A stretch of 64,000 nucleotides of DNA from Chrysomallon squamiferum (lineage: Eukaryota > Mollusca > Gastropoda > Neomphalida > Peltospiridae). Each line of letters begins with the position of its first letter. Position 1 is the first letter of the stretch. The position numbers and the translations under genes were made by a program. Location: assembly GCA_012295275.1 (NCBI GenBank), contig CM022671.1:34220183-34284182 (forward strand). Direction: 5' to 3'. The notes below the pieces were generated by a model. The model searched no databases, was not told the DNA's origin, and worked only from the letters and a program-made list of their open reading frames with translations. This document shows positions 53,774-64,000 of the stretch, piece after piece.

Positions 53774-54185
53774 CAATAAAAAGGAACCTTCTCCGAGCTT
53801 TTCAGTGTATATATATATAATAAATGCAAATATGTGTATGTGTATATATGCGTTTGTGCGTATGCGTGCGTACTGGTGGTTTGGAGCAGGCATACGTACG
53901 AAAAACACATATAAAGCACGCCTGCTATGGACACATATGACCACCGCATCAGAAAATTCTGTTTAAGTGAAATGTCACCTGAGTGAAGTAGATATTTATT
54001 TCTGAGTTAACCAGGTGTCAGATCAAACGGGTTCAAACGTCAAGTCTCGAAATAAATTTATTTATTTATTTATTTTTTTTTTTAATTAGAAAAAAACATC
54101 TAAAAAAAACAAATTCACGTTCAGAGGTAGCCAGGAATGAAGATTTAGATTTTAACAAAATAAGCAAACAACCAGAGAAAAAGAC
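53774..54185. other. Non-coding interval
   Basis: It contains a short TA run (53808-53819) and TTTA repeats (54056-54075). No gene recognised. Confidence 0.55.
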
Positions 54186-54186
54186 A

Positions 54187-54400
54187 AACAAACAAACAAA
54201 CAAATAAATAAATAAATTAGCGTACTTGTTCCATAATAAGGATATTTTAAAAAACAACAAAAAAACAACAAAACAACAACAACAAAAAAACAAACAAACA
54301 AACAAACAAATAAATAAATAAATTAGCGTACTTGTTCCATAATAAGGATATTTTAAAAAACAACAAAAAAAACAACAAAACAACAACAACAAAAAAACAA
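54187..54400. repeat. 106-bp tandem duplication
   Basis: TTAGCGTACTTGTTCCATAA occurs at 54217 and again at 54323, with matching flanks of AAAC/AAAT and AAC repeats. The copies are nearly identical, so the duplication is recent. Confidence 0.93.
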
Positions 54401-55202
54401 AAAAAACAAAAAAAAACCCAGAAAAAAACAATAACAACAACTAACTGTTTTAATGGTGATAATTCACTTGGTATTTATATACCACAAAGATAGCTCGTAA
54501 AAACTTTCCAGATAAAATTTTTTTAATCTTGAATCAATTGTAGTAAAAAAATTTAAAAAAATTAAAAAAATATTATTCGCGACTAACTTAGTTTAAATTC
54601 AACGCATTCGTTTAATGTTTAAAGTTTATAGATGTTTTAACTCTGGTAATAATACTGACGTGAAGTATCAGTTCACGTGTCACTCAGCAGTCCTTGGTCC
54701 GTTCAATTAACTTATCAAGTCTTGAAAAACGTGAGTAACTTGTGGCTCAATAAATCTTTTTTATTTTGGTTTGTTTGTTTATGATATCGTATTTCACAAA
54801 CATTACTGCAGATGAATCTCTTAGCTAATGGCATGAAGAAGAATAATAAAAAAAGATTGCTGGATCTTACGAATATTTTTTTTTTTTTTTTTTTTTTTTT
54901 AAGTAATGTTGTTCTATACAAGGGAGAGGAACTGCAGAAGCAGATAAAAACATTGAATAACTGTTGTCAGAAAAAGAAAAACACAAACAAAGAAAGTTGA
55001 TAGTAAATTTTAAAATTTAAAAAATTTAAAAATTAGAGAGTATTCCGTCACGAGGGACATTTGAATTCTGTTGAAAAGTCGGTTAATAGAAGAGGAAATT
55101 GAGAATAGTTTCTCAGTAATGTAGTCTCTTACTTTTTTAAATGAGTTTGTCACAGTTAACTGCTTAACTAACACTTAACAGTAAAATGACATTAATGGAT
55201 AG
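54401..55202. other. Non-coding interval
   Basis: A-rich and T-rich runs, including poly(T) at 54876-54900. No gene recognised. Confidence 0.55.
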
Positions 55203-55276
55203 TGTGTCTGTCTGTGTGTGTGTTTGTGTGTGTGTGTTTGTGTTGGTGTCTGTGTGTGTGTGTGTGTGTGTGTGTT
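55203..55276. repeat. (GT)n microsatellite, interrupted
   Basis: About 70 bp of GT with TT and CT interruptions. Confidence 0.93.
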
Positions 55277-55414
55277 CAGATTATTTGTGATAGACAAGAC
55301 TGAATTTCAAAAATTAGTTCGAGCAGCTGATAATAAATATAAACTAACTTTGGAACCAAACGGTTACACTTTTGAATATTCTCTTCACTTAGATAAAATA
55401 TTCATATATCTATG

Positions 55415-55499
55415 TCTTTCTGTCTGTCTGTCTCTCTGTCTGTATATCTATCTAATGTAATCTAATCTATTTATCTATCTATCTATCTAATGTAATCTA

Positions 55500-55532
<33 letters not shown>

Positions 55533-55665
55533 ATGTAATCTAATCTATCTATCTATTTAATGTAATCTAATCTATCTAGCTATCTATCTATCTGTCTATC
55601 TGTATGTCTGTCTGTCTGTCTGGCTGTCTGTCTGGCTGTCTATCTATCTTGCTATCTATCGATCT
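55415..55665. repeat. Higher-order TCTA repeat
   Basis: The phrase TAATGTAATCTAATCTAT recurs at about 55453, 55490, 55532 and 55558, with variable numbers of CTAT units between. This gives a nested repeat rather than a plain tetranucleotide array. It ends in CTGT units. Confidence 0.88.
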
Positions 55666-56570
55666 TTGTGTGTCTGTTTAGATAGTGTATGTGTCTCGAC
55701 TCCACAAAGATTGTAATGAAAGTGAAAAATGGTTTAAATCTGCTGCATACATTTATCATCTCAGATAACACTTTTTTCTTTTCTTATTTTTACTAACTAT
55801 TTTGGTTAAGTAAAGTTAATTACAATTTCGGTTATGTGATACATGAATTATTATATTTATATCTGTATTTATAGTGCTTTATTTGCATCATATAATGATA
55901 TATGATAAAACAAATATATATACTTCTTAATACGGATTAATGGAATTCATTACAATGAGAAAACTGATCTGAAATGAATTAGTTTTTGAAAATGATATTT
56001 CTCAGTCTATTGCGCCTTACAGTATGTAAAATAATTAAAATACTTAAAATGAAATTACGCGAGAATATACGAGACTGTTGTTAATAAACGATTTACTGAT
56101 TTTAGAGGAATTCGCAGAACACCACTGTAACTGCACACTGCCTAATATTCTAGCTATTCTGAAAACATGAAAAGTCATTTTATTTACAATATACATTTAG
56201 TGAAAACAGCGGCAAATGTTCACACAACTTGTGAACCGAGACAGAGAAATAATGGAAAGAAAAATCTGATAATTTAATTTTTCTCCTGCTATATTCTGGA
56301 AAAGAAAACCATAGATAAACGACATAATTTTGAAAAAGAAAAAAAGAAAAGATTTCTGCTCGTCTGTAGGGACTGGGTTGTGTATGACCAGCTGTGCTAC
56401 TTCTGCTCTGCAGTAGACACTTGTCCAATTGAAACGAGAAAGTTTAGGAATAAGTAATTTGTGTGAAGTAGAGGTGCATTTTGCATTTTCCACAGAGAGT
56501 GGTTTTCTTTCTTGAATAGAGGTTGCACCTTCTATTAATTTTTTTTTTTTAATTTAATTAATTAATTAAT
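55666..56570. other. Non-coding interval
   Basis: AT-rich. A minus-strand frame at 56197-56493 has mixed composition in its first 45 residues but no recognisable domain. No gene called. Confidence 0.5.
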
Positions 56571-56630
56571 TATTTTATTTTATTTTATTTTATTTTATTT
56601 TATTTTATTTTATTTTATTTTATTTTATTT
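56571..56630. repeat. (TATTT)12 pentanucleotide array
   Basis: Twelve perfect TATTT units followed by a short ATT run. Confidence 0.96.
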
Positions 56631-56800
56631 TATTATTATTATTATTTTCATATCTTTCCGACCAGTAACAAGTTTGGTACATATGGATTGCTGTTTCTTT
56701 GTCAAATCTTTGTTTTTTCTTTTATACATTTTTACTTGACGCACTGATAGTCTTCATCGACTGGAATTAGATTTTGATGTATCCTTTATTATCAACCGAA

Positions 56801-57541
56801 CTAGAAACCATTACCTAGAAATATTACTTTTCCTTGACACAAACATTTACTGCACTGAACGTTCAGAATGTCAGCAGTGTGTGTCAGACAACAGCTACCA
56901 TTCTTACTGGTATGTTTGTAAATCCACTGTAGCTACCCTATGTTGCATCTATCTAATCCTTTCTTATTCTCGTCCACTCTAAAAATAAAAAAAAACGTTT
57001 GTGAATAGAGCTGACTGCTGCACAGTTTAAAAACAAAGTGATAGTTCAACACATAAAATACATGCTAGTGGTCATTTCTATCTCGATCCTTTTCCTTCAC
57101 TTTTTTCTCCGTGGCTGTTTTTTACAGTTAGGGGATGCGATTTGGTCTGATGGTACCTGTGTACACATATCTGAGTTGTTTCTGAGGTTCAGTGAAAGCA
57201 AACCAGGCTAAAACATTATCTGCATAAAAAGTAAAAAACCCACAAAGTTTTCTCAGGAAGATTAGAAGAGAAGCGAAGAACAAAGCGTACACGGATCCAT
57301 ATTGGAATATTGTCCCTTTGTTAACCTGTACTTCACCTTGATATACTTCAAAACCACACAAAATACAACATATTCCAAATCCATCGCAAATCTTAAAATC
57401 CCATGGGTTTGTATTTCTTATACGTATTTTTGGATACCACTTGCTCTCCATTTTGTAAGCAACTGTCACATGATCCATTGAATACTGCGGTTCAAGCAAA
57501 ATGTGTAGACACTTCCATCGATTAGTTAATAATTTTCTCAT
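56801..57541 (-). pseudogene. piggyBac-type transposase relic
   Basis: The minus-strand frame from 57541 (137 codons) follows the piggyBac DDE domain. PQYSMDHVTVAYK matches the first-aspartate block (D23), NPWDFKIC the WGFK block, GFEVYQGE the FEIYQGK block, FYADN the second catalytic aspartate block (D108), and YTGTIRPNRIP the ATGTIRxNRIP block. A stop follows at 57128. Another frame then continues with TEKKVKEKDRDRNDH, as expected next in the family. Near 56833-56880 QCSKCLCQGK resembles the C-terminal cysteine-rich domain. Upstream of 57541, the family-like lead-in is interrupted by stops. This is a dead copy, closest in memory to PGBD2/3/4-like enzymes. I could not find TTAA-flanked ends. 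Confidence 0.75.
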
Positions 57542-58341
57542 TATTTAGAAACTGATAATATCATCAACATCAGTGTAATTTGACGGAACAACATAAAAAA
57601 TCAAAATTATAAACTTTCTTAATAAATCATTTTTCGAATTTTTGGACACTTGACTCATTTTGTTCTTACCAGTCACATGTGTGGATCTTACAGAGTATGA
57701 AATAACACAATGGAAAATATCGGTTACTGCGACTGCATGTTGGAGGTGGGTCAGAATCGCCCACTTTTGAAATCATATTCTTAAATATTCGAGCAATTTC
57801 ACTAAACTGTCTCGTAATATTTTTAACTGTATTTATGTTACGAAAAATAAAAGAACAGTTCCTATAAAGGAAAATAATAAAAATAATAACAAAAATAAAC
57901 GCTTGAAACTATCTTTAGCAGTAATAATAATAACAAAAAAACAATAACAAGAAATATTAATAATAACAACAGCAACATTAACAACAACAAAAACAAACAA
58001 TAATAAAAAATAAATAATAATAACAATAAATCTAATAATAATAATAACAATAACAACAATAATAACAGTAATAAGAAGAGGAACAAGTAATAGTAAATTG
58101 AAAAAAAAATGAACCCATAAATGACTAATTTATTAGAAACAGAAAAAAAAAAAATGTGCCTCGTTATAAATCTCAATTTTTAATATATTTTTATTTATTT
58201 ATTTATTTTACCACAGCATTAGAAGAGCTAAAAGCTGGCATTTTATATCTGAAACATCAAAAATGACCTCGTGAAATGATTTTTTTTTTTCCATTTTTTT
58301 TTTTTTTTTTTATTTTTTGAAGGGATTTACAGCATATATAA
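57542..58341. other. Non-coding interval
   Basis: It includes an AAT/AAC-rich block (57868-58070) and T-rich sequence (58190-58320). The first part may hold the decayed N-terminus of the piggyBac relic. Confidence 0.5.
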
Positions 58342-58343
58342 TA

Positions 58344-58700
58344 CAGGATCATTCAAAAGTCCCGCTACACTTTGAATTTCAATTAAATGAAACGGCTTCA
58401 CGGATTTGAACAAAATTAGTCGTGAACTTTCTGTAGACCAGAAGAGAGATGTTGTTACAAGGGAGATGCTGATCGGAGTTGGAGAGGAATGCTTGAAGAG
58501 GTGGACAATGTGTCTTGAAAAAGAAGACGCTCACGTTGAAGTCTACGGCGCCTAAGAAAACAGAAGAAGAGGGATTTTTTTCGTTATGGGACAAATTATA
58601 GCGGTCTACAGAAAGTTCGTGACTAATAGTGTTCAAATCCGTAAAGCCGTTTTCATTTAATTAAAATTTAAAAATGTAGCGGGACTTTTGAATGACCCTG
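58344..58700. mobile_element. Tc1/mariner-type MITE with ~97-bp inverted repeats
   Basis: The left repeat 58344-58439 starts CAGGATCATTCAAAAGTCCC. The right repeat 58603-58700, inverted, starts CAGGGTCATTCAAAAGTCCC. They stay similar through ACGGATTTGAAC to GAACTTTCTGTAGACC. TA is on both sides (58342-58343 and 58701-58702). The 163-bp centre holds no recognisable transposase. It is a foldback-like non-autonomous element. The superfamily is inferred from the TA duplication and CAG ends. Confidence 0.87.
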
Positions 58701-58702
58701 TA

Positions 58703-59765
58703 CAACTTGATATTATGTTATATTCTATGCATGTGTGTCTATATATATATATGTATGTATGTGTGTATATGTATATATATCTGTGTGTATACGTATGTAT
58801 GTAACAACGAAAAGAGTGTGGAAGGAAATGCTAAAATTATTATATGACTATTTTAGCATGTACGTCGTGAAAGACAATATTTTTCGTATTTACAAATCTT
58901 TTATTTGAAATCTTTCCTTCTTTCTTTTTTGATAAAAGTGTAAGAAAATATATAAATTTAATTTACCTTTATATGAGAATGCATTCAAATTGTATGAAAA
59001 TTGAATAAGAAAGAACAAAATGGAAGAATATCAATATTTACCTAAGTCTAGTTTATAACTGTCATCTAAATCTACAAGCGAGTATAATGACATAACGATT
59101 ACAGTCTTAGGTTTTAATTTAATACTTGAACCGTTATTTTGATTTTGACAGTCTTTAAGTATTCGCCTTTATGACAGTCTGACATCCAATATCTGATGTA
59201 TTATTGGCACCGGGATTTCGTTACACATTCATCCATTCATTCAGTCGTATCATTATCGTAACCGCCCATCGCGGTTTGTACAGCCTTGCGCCACGACCGT
59301 GCACCCTCCTAATTATTCTGCTCTAGTGAATACACTCCACACCACGGTGTTATCAGTCATCGTGCGTGCAGGAAAGGTTTGTATAAAAGATTCTTTGTTC
59401 AGATGGCAAAACAGCGATCCATCATGTGATGACAGCCTGTCTGTCTCTTGCTTCTTGCCGTTTGTTGTCTTTATGCGTGTTTCTTCAATGCCTGGATTGT
59501 CAAAGACAGTGGTTTGTCTTACGGGAGGGCTGGCTGCACAGAAAAACAAGTTTTCTTTGAAAAGAGAGGCTTGATGTTTGCTCTCAGTTTTTTTCTTCTG
59601 TATGACTGGTAATTAATGTCTCTTGTGCTGAACTGATAACCGCAGATTGAGTCGTTGTAATTGAATTTTTCTTTTTTACTTTTGATTTATAGTCGAAGTA
59701 CTTTAGGAGATTATAATATTGTTATAAACACACATACACGTACGTACATGCATACATATATACAA

Positions 59766-59814
<49 letters not shown>

Positions 59815-60274
59815 CATATAAACAAAAAAACACACACATTCATGATTGGACTTGGCCCTCCTGTGCCATTGTTTTCATGAAGAGTGTCTATGTGTAGAAT
59901 CTAATCAAAAGTAATAAGAGAAAAACATTTAGTACAGCAGTGACGCTATCTGTAATCTTTAATCTATTAATGGGCGGAGCTTGGACATTTTGTCTGCCTT
60001 TACGACAGAAATCCTTACATTTTTTTTTCCTTCTTAATTAATTCTAAAATTAATCGGTTATTTGGCGCAGTGTTGTGCCGTTACTAAATTGTTTTCCGAT
60101 ACAAAACCTCGTTTGAAAAAAACGTTTGAATATCGTACCGGTTCCTCTTTCTAAAAGTATACATGAAAAAAAAAAAAAAAAACCGAGGAAAAAAAACATA
60201 TGACAGATCCCGTTTTTCTTTTCCTTTATGTTTATTTGTTGTTCTTTTTCACATGCCGACTCTTTCATCTTTTT
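58703..60274. other. Non-coding interval
   Basis: It holds TA/GT repeats (58741-58802), a CA array (59767-59806) and poly(A) (60165-60182). The stretch 59200-59580 is repeat-poor and GC-richer, with open frames on both strands but no recognisable product. Confidence 0.5.
59767..59806. repeat. (CA)n microsatellite
   Basis: About 20 CA units. Confidence 0.95.
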
Positions 60275-60752
60275 GAAAGCACAAACGGGACGCGCGACTT
60301 CTTACCGCAAAGATAATGAAAACGTTAAATAAGCTCAGCCTTTGAATGTGCTCACCGTCACAGCTTTCGTTTAAATAAAAACCACATTACACAGAATATC
60401 TCTCTCATTCTACGTTTCGGCTTGTCAAGTCAAACCTATCAACTCATTCCAATTAGTTATTACTTTCGTGCATTCCTTCTTTTTGTTAGGTCGCACCGGC
60501 TCAGTTATTTGTCGCTGACTTCACAATACACCGCAAAGTGCCGTTCTAAAGATGAGTGGCTTTCGGTAAACGTAGATATATATATATACTGTCCGTTTTT
60601 TGCGACGCGTGACAGTCAATAAGCTGGGTTTTCAAAGAGCGAACTAGAATAGTCTCAGTTTCTCTGCTGGACGGGACAAATACCGTGTTTGACCAGAAAG
60701 TGAGTGAACACTTCTTTGGGCATGGTGTGGAATTAAAGGAGAAGTGAATGAA
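60275..60752 (+). promoter_or_regulatory. Probable promoter / 5' leader of the 60.75-kb exon
   Basis: Repeat-poor, CpG-richer DNA (ACGGGACGCGCGAC at about 60286, GCGACGCGTGAC at about 60602) directly precedes a coding exon. A TA-rich run at 60577-60590 could serve as a TATA-like element. Short upstream ATG frames occur at 60722 and 60749. Confidence 0.3.
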
Positions 60753-60822
60753 ATGGCAATGGAAGTAAAATTAAAATTTCTCTTGTCGGTTGCAGCGGCA
60801 TTTGGAGTTCTAAGAACGTTAG
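60753..60822 (+). CDS. Likely first coding exon of a secreted or type II membrane protein
   Basis: From ATG 60753 the frame encodes MAMEVKLKFLLSVAAAFG and then VLRTL: a short basic start followed by a hydrophobic core, as in a signal peptide or signal anchor. The exon ends at 60822 in TTAG before GTAAGTG, a consensus donor, leaving phase 1. A GTG nine bases upstream is in frame but not a likely start. Golgi or secretory enzymes often begin like this, but the family cannot be told from 23 residues. The next exon is either outside the window or the candidate at 62515-62630. Confidence 0.5.
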
Positions 60823-60846
60823 GTAAGTGTTCTTTTTCTTATATTT

Positions 60847-60899
60847 CTTCCTGTTATTTATTTATTTATTTTATTTTATTTTATTTATTTATTTTTATT

Positions 60900-60944
<45 letters not shown>
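60847..60944. repeat. TTTA repeat and T43 run
   Basis: TTTA/TTTTA units followed by 43 uninterrupted T (60902-60944), within the putative first intron. Confidence 0.95.
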
Positions 60945-60948
<4 letters not shown>

Positions 60949-61742
60949 TGTATAAAAACGACATTATACAGATGTTGTTTGTTTGTTAATCTTTTGTTTA
61001 TTTATGTGTTTATTTGTTGGTTGGTATCTATTTTATTTGCGTATAATTAAAACATAAAGTATTAAAACTAATATATGATTATTACAGTTGTTCTTGTTGT
61101 CGAGGTCATCGTTGTTGATGTTGTTGGTTGTGTTGATGATGATGACAGCATTGACAATGAATACGTATTTATTGTTTTAGTACTAATTATATTAGTACTG
61201 AAATAAAAATATGACTAAATTCTGTTCTTGAAACTTAATTAAACAAACTATATATACTTAAATAGGCATACCTAAGTATACAGGTACTTACATACATACT
61301 TTACTAGCGGTTCTCATGTAAGTTAAACTGCTTCACAAACCCAGTTCTGACCACTACAACATTATCATATTTGTCGTTCACAAAAGATTTTCTTTTTTTT
61401 AAAATTATTCTGAAACGCAGTCTGTGGGTTTTGTCTTTTGTCGTTACAACAATAACCCACTATTTTGTTAATGACTCTTATTTAATTTTTTTTTTACCGA
61501 TGATATTTATTTTATTTTATTTAATTTAGTTTTTAAAATGTTTATAGTTGATATAGCACTTTTGTTACTGTTGTTGTCGTTGTTCTTCTATTTCATTTGC
61601 TTGTCATATTTTTTTTTTATTGTTGTTGTTGTCGTTGTTATTACAAATAAATATCATACACCGACATTTTCTCCTTATAGAAAATTATTTTTGATAGACA
61701 TCAAGAATAATAATAAAATAAAGACTGAGAATAATGCCAATA

Positions 61743-61764
61743 AACAAACAAACAAACAAACAAA

Positions 61765-61807
<43 letters not shown>

Positions 61808-61810
61808 ATA
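61743..61810. repeat. (AAAC)n-(AAAT)n microsatellite
   Basis: About five AAAC units followed by about twelve AAAT units. Confidence 0.94.
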
Positions 61811-62390
61811 CTGATGCAGAATATCTATTTAAAAAACCCAATAATAAATTAAATATCCCTGAGAAAGAATTCTATACCATCCCCAGCAAACTCAAACGAC
61901 AAATTTAAACCAATCCCTAAAAGAACGGCAGAAACAGAAGAAAATATGAAACGCAACAACAGCGAAAAAAAAAAAAAAAAAAAAAAAAAAACCAGAACAA
62001 TAAAATAAATAAATAAAACTCGAAAATGAAGATAATGGCAAAGAAGGAAACTAAGAAACAAAGAAAGAAACCTATCTATGTTACAGAAGTATTCATCAAA
62101 CATTTCGACCGAAAAAAGCGGGAAAAGGTATTTGATGTAAAAAGAAAAGAAAGAAAAAAAGAAAAAGAAATCATTTTGACAGTTGAGAAATTTCAGAAGT
62201 TAGTCAATCTTGCAATCATGCAAAAAGAGTAAAGAGTAAATAATAATAATAATAATAAAAATAATAATAATAATAATTTCAGTGAAAAGGAACCCGTAAC
62301 ATCCCCCAAAATCCAAAATAAATTTATTTGGTGAACGGCCTGATTTTTTAAAATATTCTTTTTTATTTATATATTTTATATTTATATTTA

Positions 62391-62445
62391 TATTATATTA
62401 TATTATATTATATTATATTATATTATATTATATTATATTATATTA
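62391..62445. repeat. (TATTA)11 pentanucleotide array
   Basis: Eleven TATTA units. Confidence 0.95.
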
Positions 62446-62514
62446 TTTTTTAATTAATTTATTTATTTATCATTATTTTAATTTTCTTTTTTCTTTGAGT
62501 GTTATAAGAGACAG

Positions 62515-62630
62515 TGTTTGATGTTTCTGTAGTCACAGTCGACTCTGACAGAGGAGTAGAATATGTTCTCCTCTCTGAGTTGGTTGATCATGTGAAGATT
62601 CCAAACTCTTTCTTCCGTTTTACCAGCTCT
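62515..62630 (+). CDS. Candidate second exon, phase-compatible with 60753-60822
   Basis: A T-rich stretch and AGACAG precede 62515, and GTAAGG follows 62630. With the phase-1 base from the exon at 60822 the frame reads V-FDVSVVTVDSDRGVEYVLL and on to NSFFRFTSS, 116 nt, ending in phase 0. The reading has mixed composition. The opposite strand is also open here for 98 codons, and no family is recognised, so this may be chance. Confidence 0.2.
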
Positions 62631-64000
62631 GTAAGGCGAAATATTCTGTCTCCGAGTCACACAAATCTCTGTATGATGACTTTCGTCTGTTTTATGACAA
62701 AACACAGATTCAGTTGTCTTTCGCTGGATAAAAACTCTCGTTTCTCTGCACAGAATAAATCTTTCTTTCTCTGGATAGACTTTTGTCGTATGAACCATCT
62801 CAGAAACACAGCTGTAGATTAAGCTGCCTCTGAACTCTTGTTACTTCAGTGCAGAATAAAACAACAGATCAGATTCGGACCTGTGGACTTGGAGCACCAT
62901 CAGAAGGTCTGCGATTTTCAACTTTCATTGCATTCACCCTAATATTTTCACTTAACACGATGGAACATTCTCGTGCAATCTCTCAAATTAGCTACGTAAA
63001 TAAAAACCAAAAAAACCCACCAATGTTTCAGAAGGGTTGAAAAACCAACATAAAGCTTTTGTTGGAGGTAACAACTGGAATCTTGCTGAGTGTGGTTTGG
63101 GTTTGTGGCATTCTGCAACAAGATGAAAAAAAGAAGACGTTGAAAATGTCTATATGGAGCTTCAGATCAGACCTTCAAGTTTTGTTCTAGTACTGGGCTA
63201 ATACATTTTATTTTATTTTAAAATGACACTGATTTTCATGGTTATTTCCCTAAAATGGAAAAAAAGTTGGTTGATGTGGCCAAAATATTTTGTAAGCAAA
63301 TGTCTTTACAAAAAAATGTTCCAGTCCGAAATTGAAAAAGGCCTAGATCTAAATGTCCGTTCACCACAGACAGACACACACAGACAGACAAACACAGACA
63401 GACACACACATACAGATACATACATAATTAATACAATAGTAATAAGAATAATACAAATAATATAATATTTTTAAAATTATAGGTGTTTTATTCATTTAAA
63501 TAACACACTGTTGCAACACTGTTATGTGTTGTTAATTTAGTCATCGTAAACTGAAATTCAGTCTTTAGATATAAATCTAGTTTGTCTGACGTTCTCGGAA
63601 AATATAAATAGATTCTAAGCAAACGGAATGAAATATGTTTTCTGTTCGGGTATTTGTATATGTGAATGTGTGTTTGTATGTGATTATGTATGTGTGTATG
63701 TATGTGTTTCTATGAAAGGCGTGTATGTATGTATGTATGTATGTATGTATGTATTTATTAAATTAGAGTTTTATTTTGAAACGTTTGTAAAAGTTGATTA
63801 TGAACAGCATTTAAATATTTTGTGTTTAATATTGTAAAATTTATAAACGCGGATATTAAACGTATTTAAGTATTTGACCTTTATACAATAACGTTCTTAA
63901 ACGCGAGTATTAACCCTGTTTGAGTATATGACCAATCTTATTTGAATATTTCACTTTAATATTGTAACGTTTGTAAATGCAGGTTTTATCCCTATTTTAT
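62631..64000. other. Non-coding or unresolved DNA to the window end
   Basis: 62631-63050 is repeat-poor and open on both strands in parts, with no recognised product. Then come CAGA/CACA repeats (63366-63425), TATG repeats (63655-63760) and the terminal tandem repeat. Confidence 0.45.
63780..64000. repeat. Degenerate tandem repeat running off the window end
   Basis: Diverged copies share AATATTGTAA-TT-TAAA-GC followed by ATTAAACGTATTTAAGTAT-like sequence (aligned points 63845, 63899 and 63974). The spacing varies (54 and 75 bp). Confidence 0.55.

Larger units (their letters stand above)
60945..62514. other. Probable intron or intergenic DNA
   Basis: AT-rich, with AAAC/AAAT repeats (61743-61810), poly(A) (61966-61990), AAT (62239-62276) and a TATTA pentanucleotide array (62391-62445). 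No exon recognised. Confidence 0.5.

Noticed and set aside
58379-58636. 85-codon minus frame inside the 58.3-kb MITE
   Set aside because: It spans both inverted repeats and the centre. No transposase motif is visible.
59299-59574. Overlapping open frames on both strands with mixed composition
   Set aside because: No recognisable domain, no convincing splice sites and no preference between strands.

Overview
This is animal nuclear DNA: AT-rich, intron-bearing and very rich in microsatellites. The kind of peptide-type GPCR present, CT arrays up to about 200 bp and abundant AAT/ATT arrays suggest a lophotrochozoan, most likely a mollusc. No marker gene proves this and it is an inference.

Left part (1-31 kb). 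A single-exon-style class A GPCR lies on the minus strand at 2311-3488, broken by one frameshift. The rest is mostly non-coding: long CT arrays (7.3, 8.3, 17.0, 17.8-18.1 and 23.1 kb), AAT/ATT arrays, a 1.6-kb minisatellite of 48-bp units (10.9-12.5 kb), shorter 16-bp, 38-bp and 50-bp tandem repeats, two tRNA-derived SINE-like heads, a small ETS/YY1 promoter-like cluster at 25.63-25.69 kb and a 1.3-kb strand-asymmetric polypurine stretch (29.5-30.8 kb).

Middle (32.7-41.8 kb). A complete CDK5 gene lies on the plus strand in eleven coding exons. Its splice phases all join and it encodes 296 residues, including the PSSALRE helix, HRD, DFG, Lys33, Tyr15 and Ser159. Its 3' untranslated region probably runs on past 41.8 kb.

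Right part (44-64 kb). This is non-coding and transposon-rich. It holds a pogo/Tigger-like MITE (53432-53771), a second TA-flanked MITE with inverted repeats of about 97 bp (58344-58700), a decayed piggyBac-type transposase on the minus strand (56.8-57.5 kb), a decayed coding-like stretch at 48 kb, and a likely first coding exon of an unidentified secreted or membrane protein at 60753-60822.

The genes do not form a functional unit. CDK5 is the only clearly intact gene. I found no strong case for a new biological system. The best leads are the 48-bp array with clustered E-box/CRE-like motifs, the ETS/YY1 start-codon cluster, and the unidentified exon near 60.8 kb.
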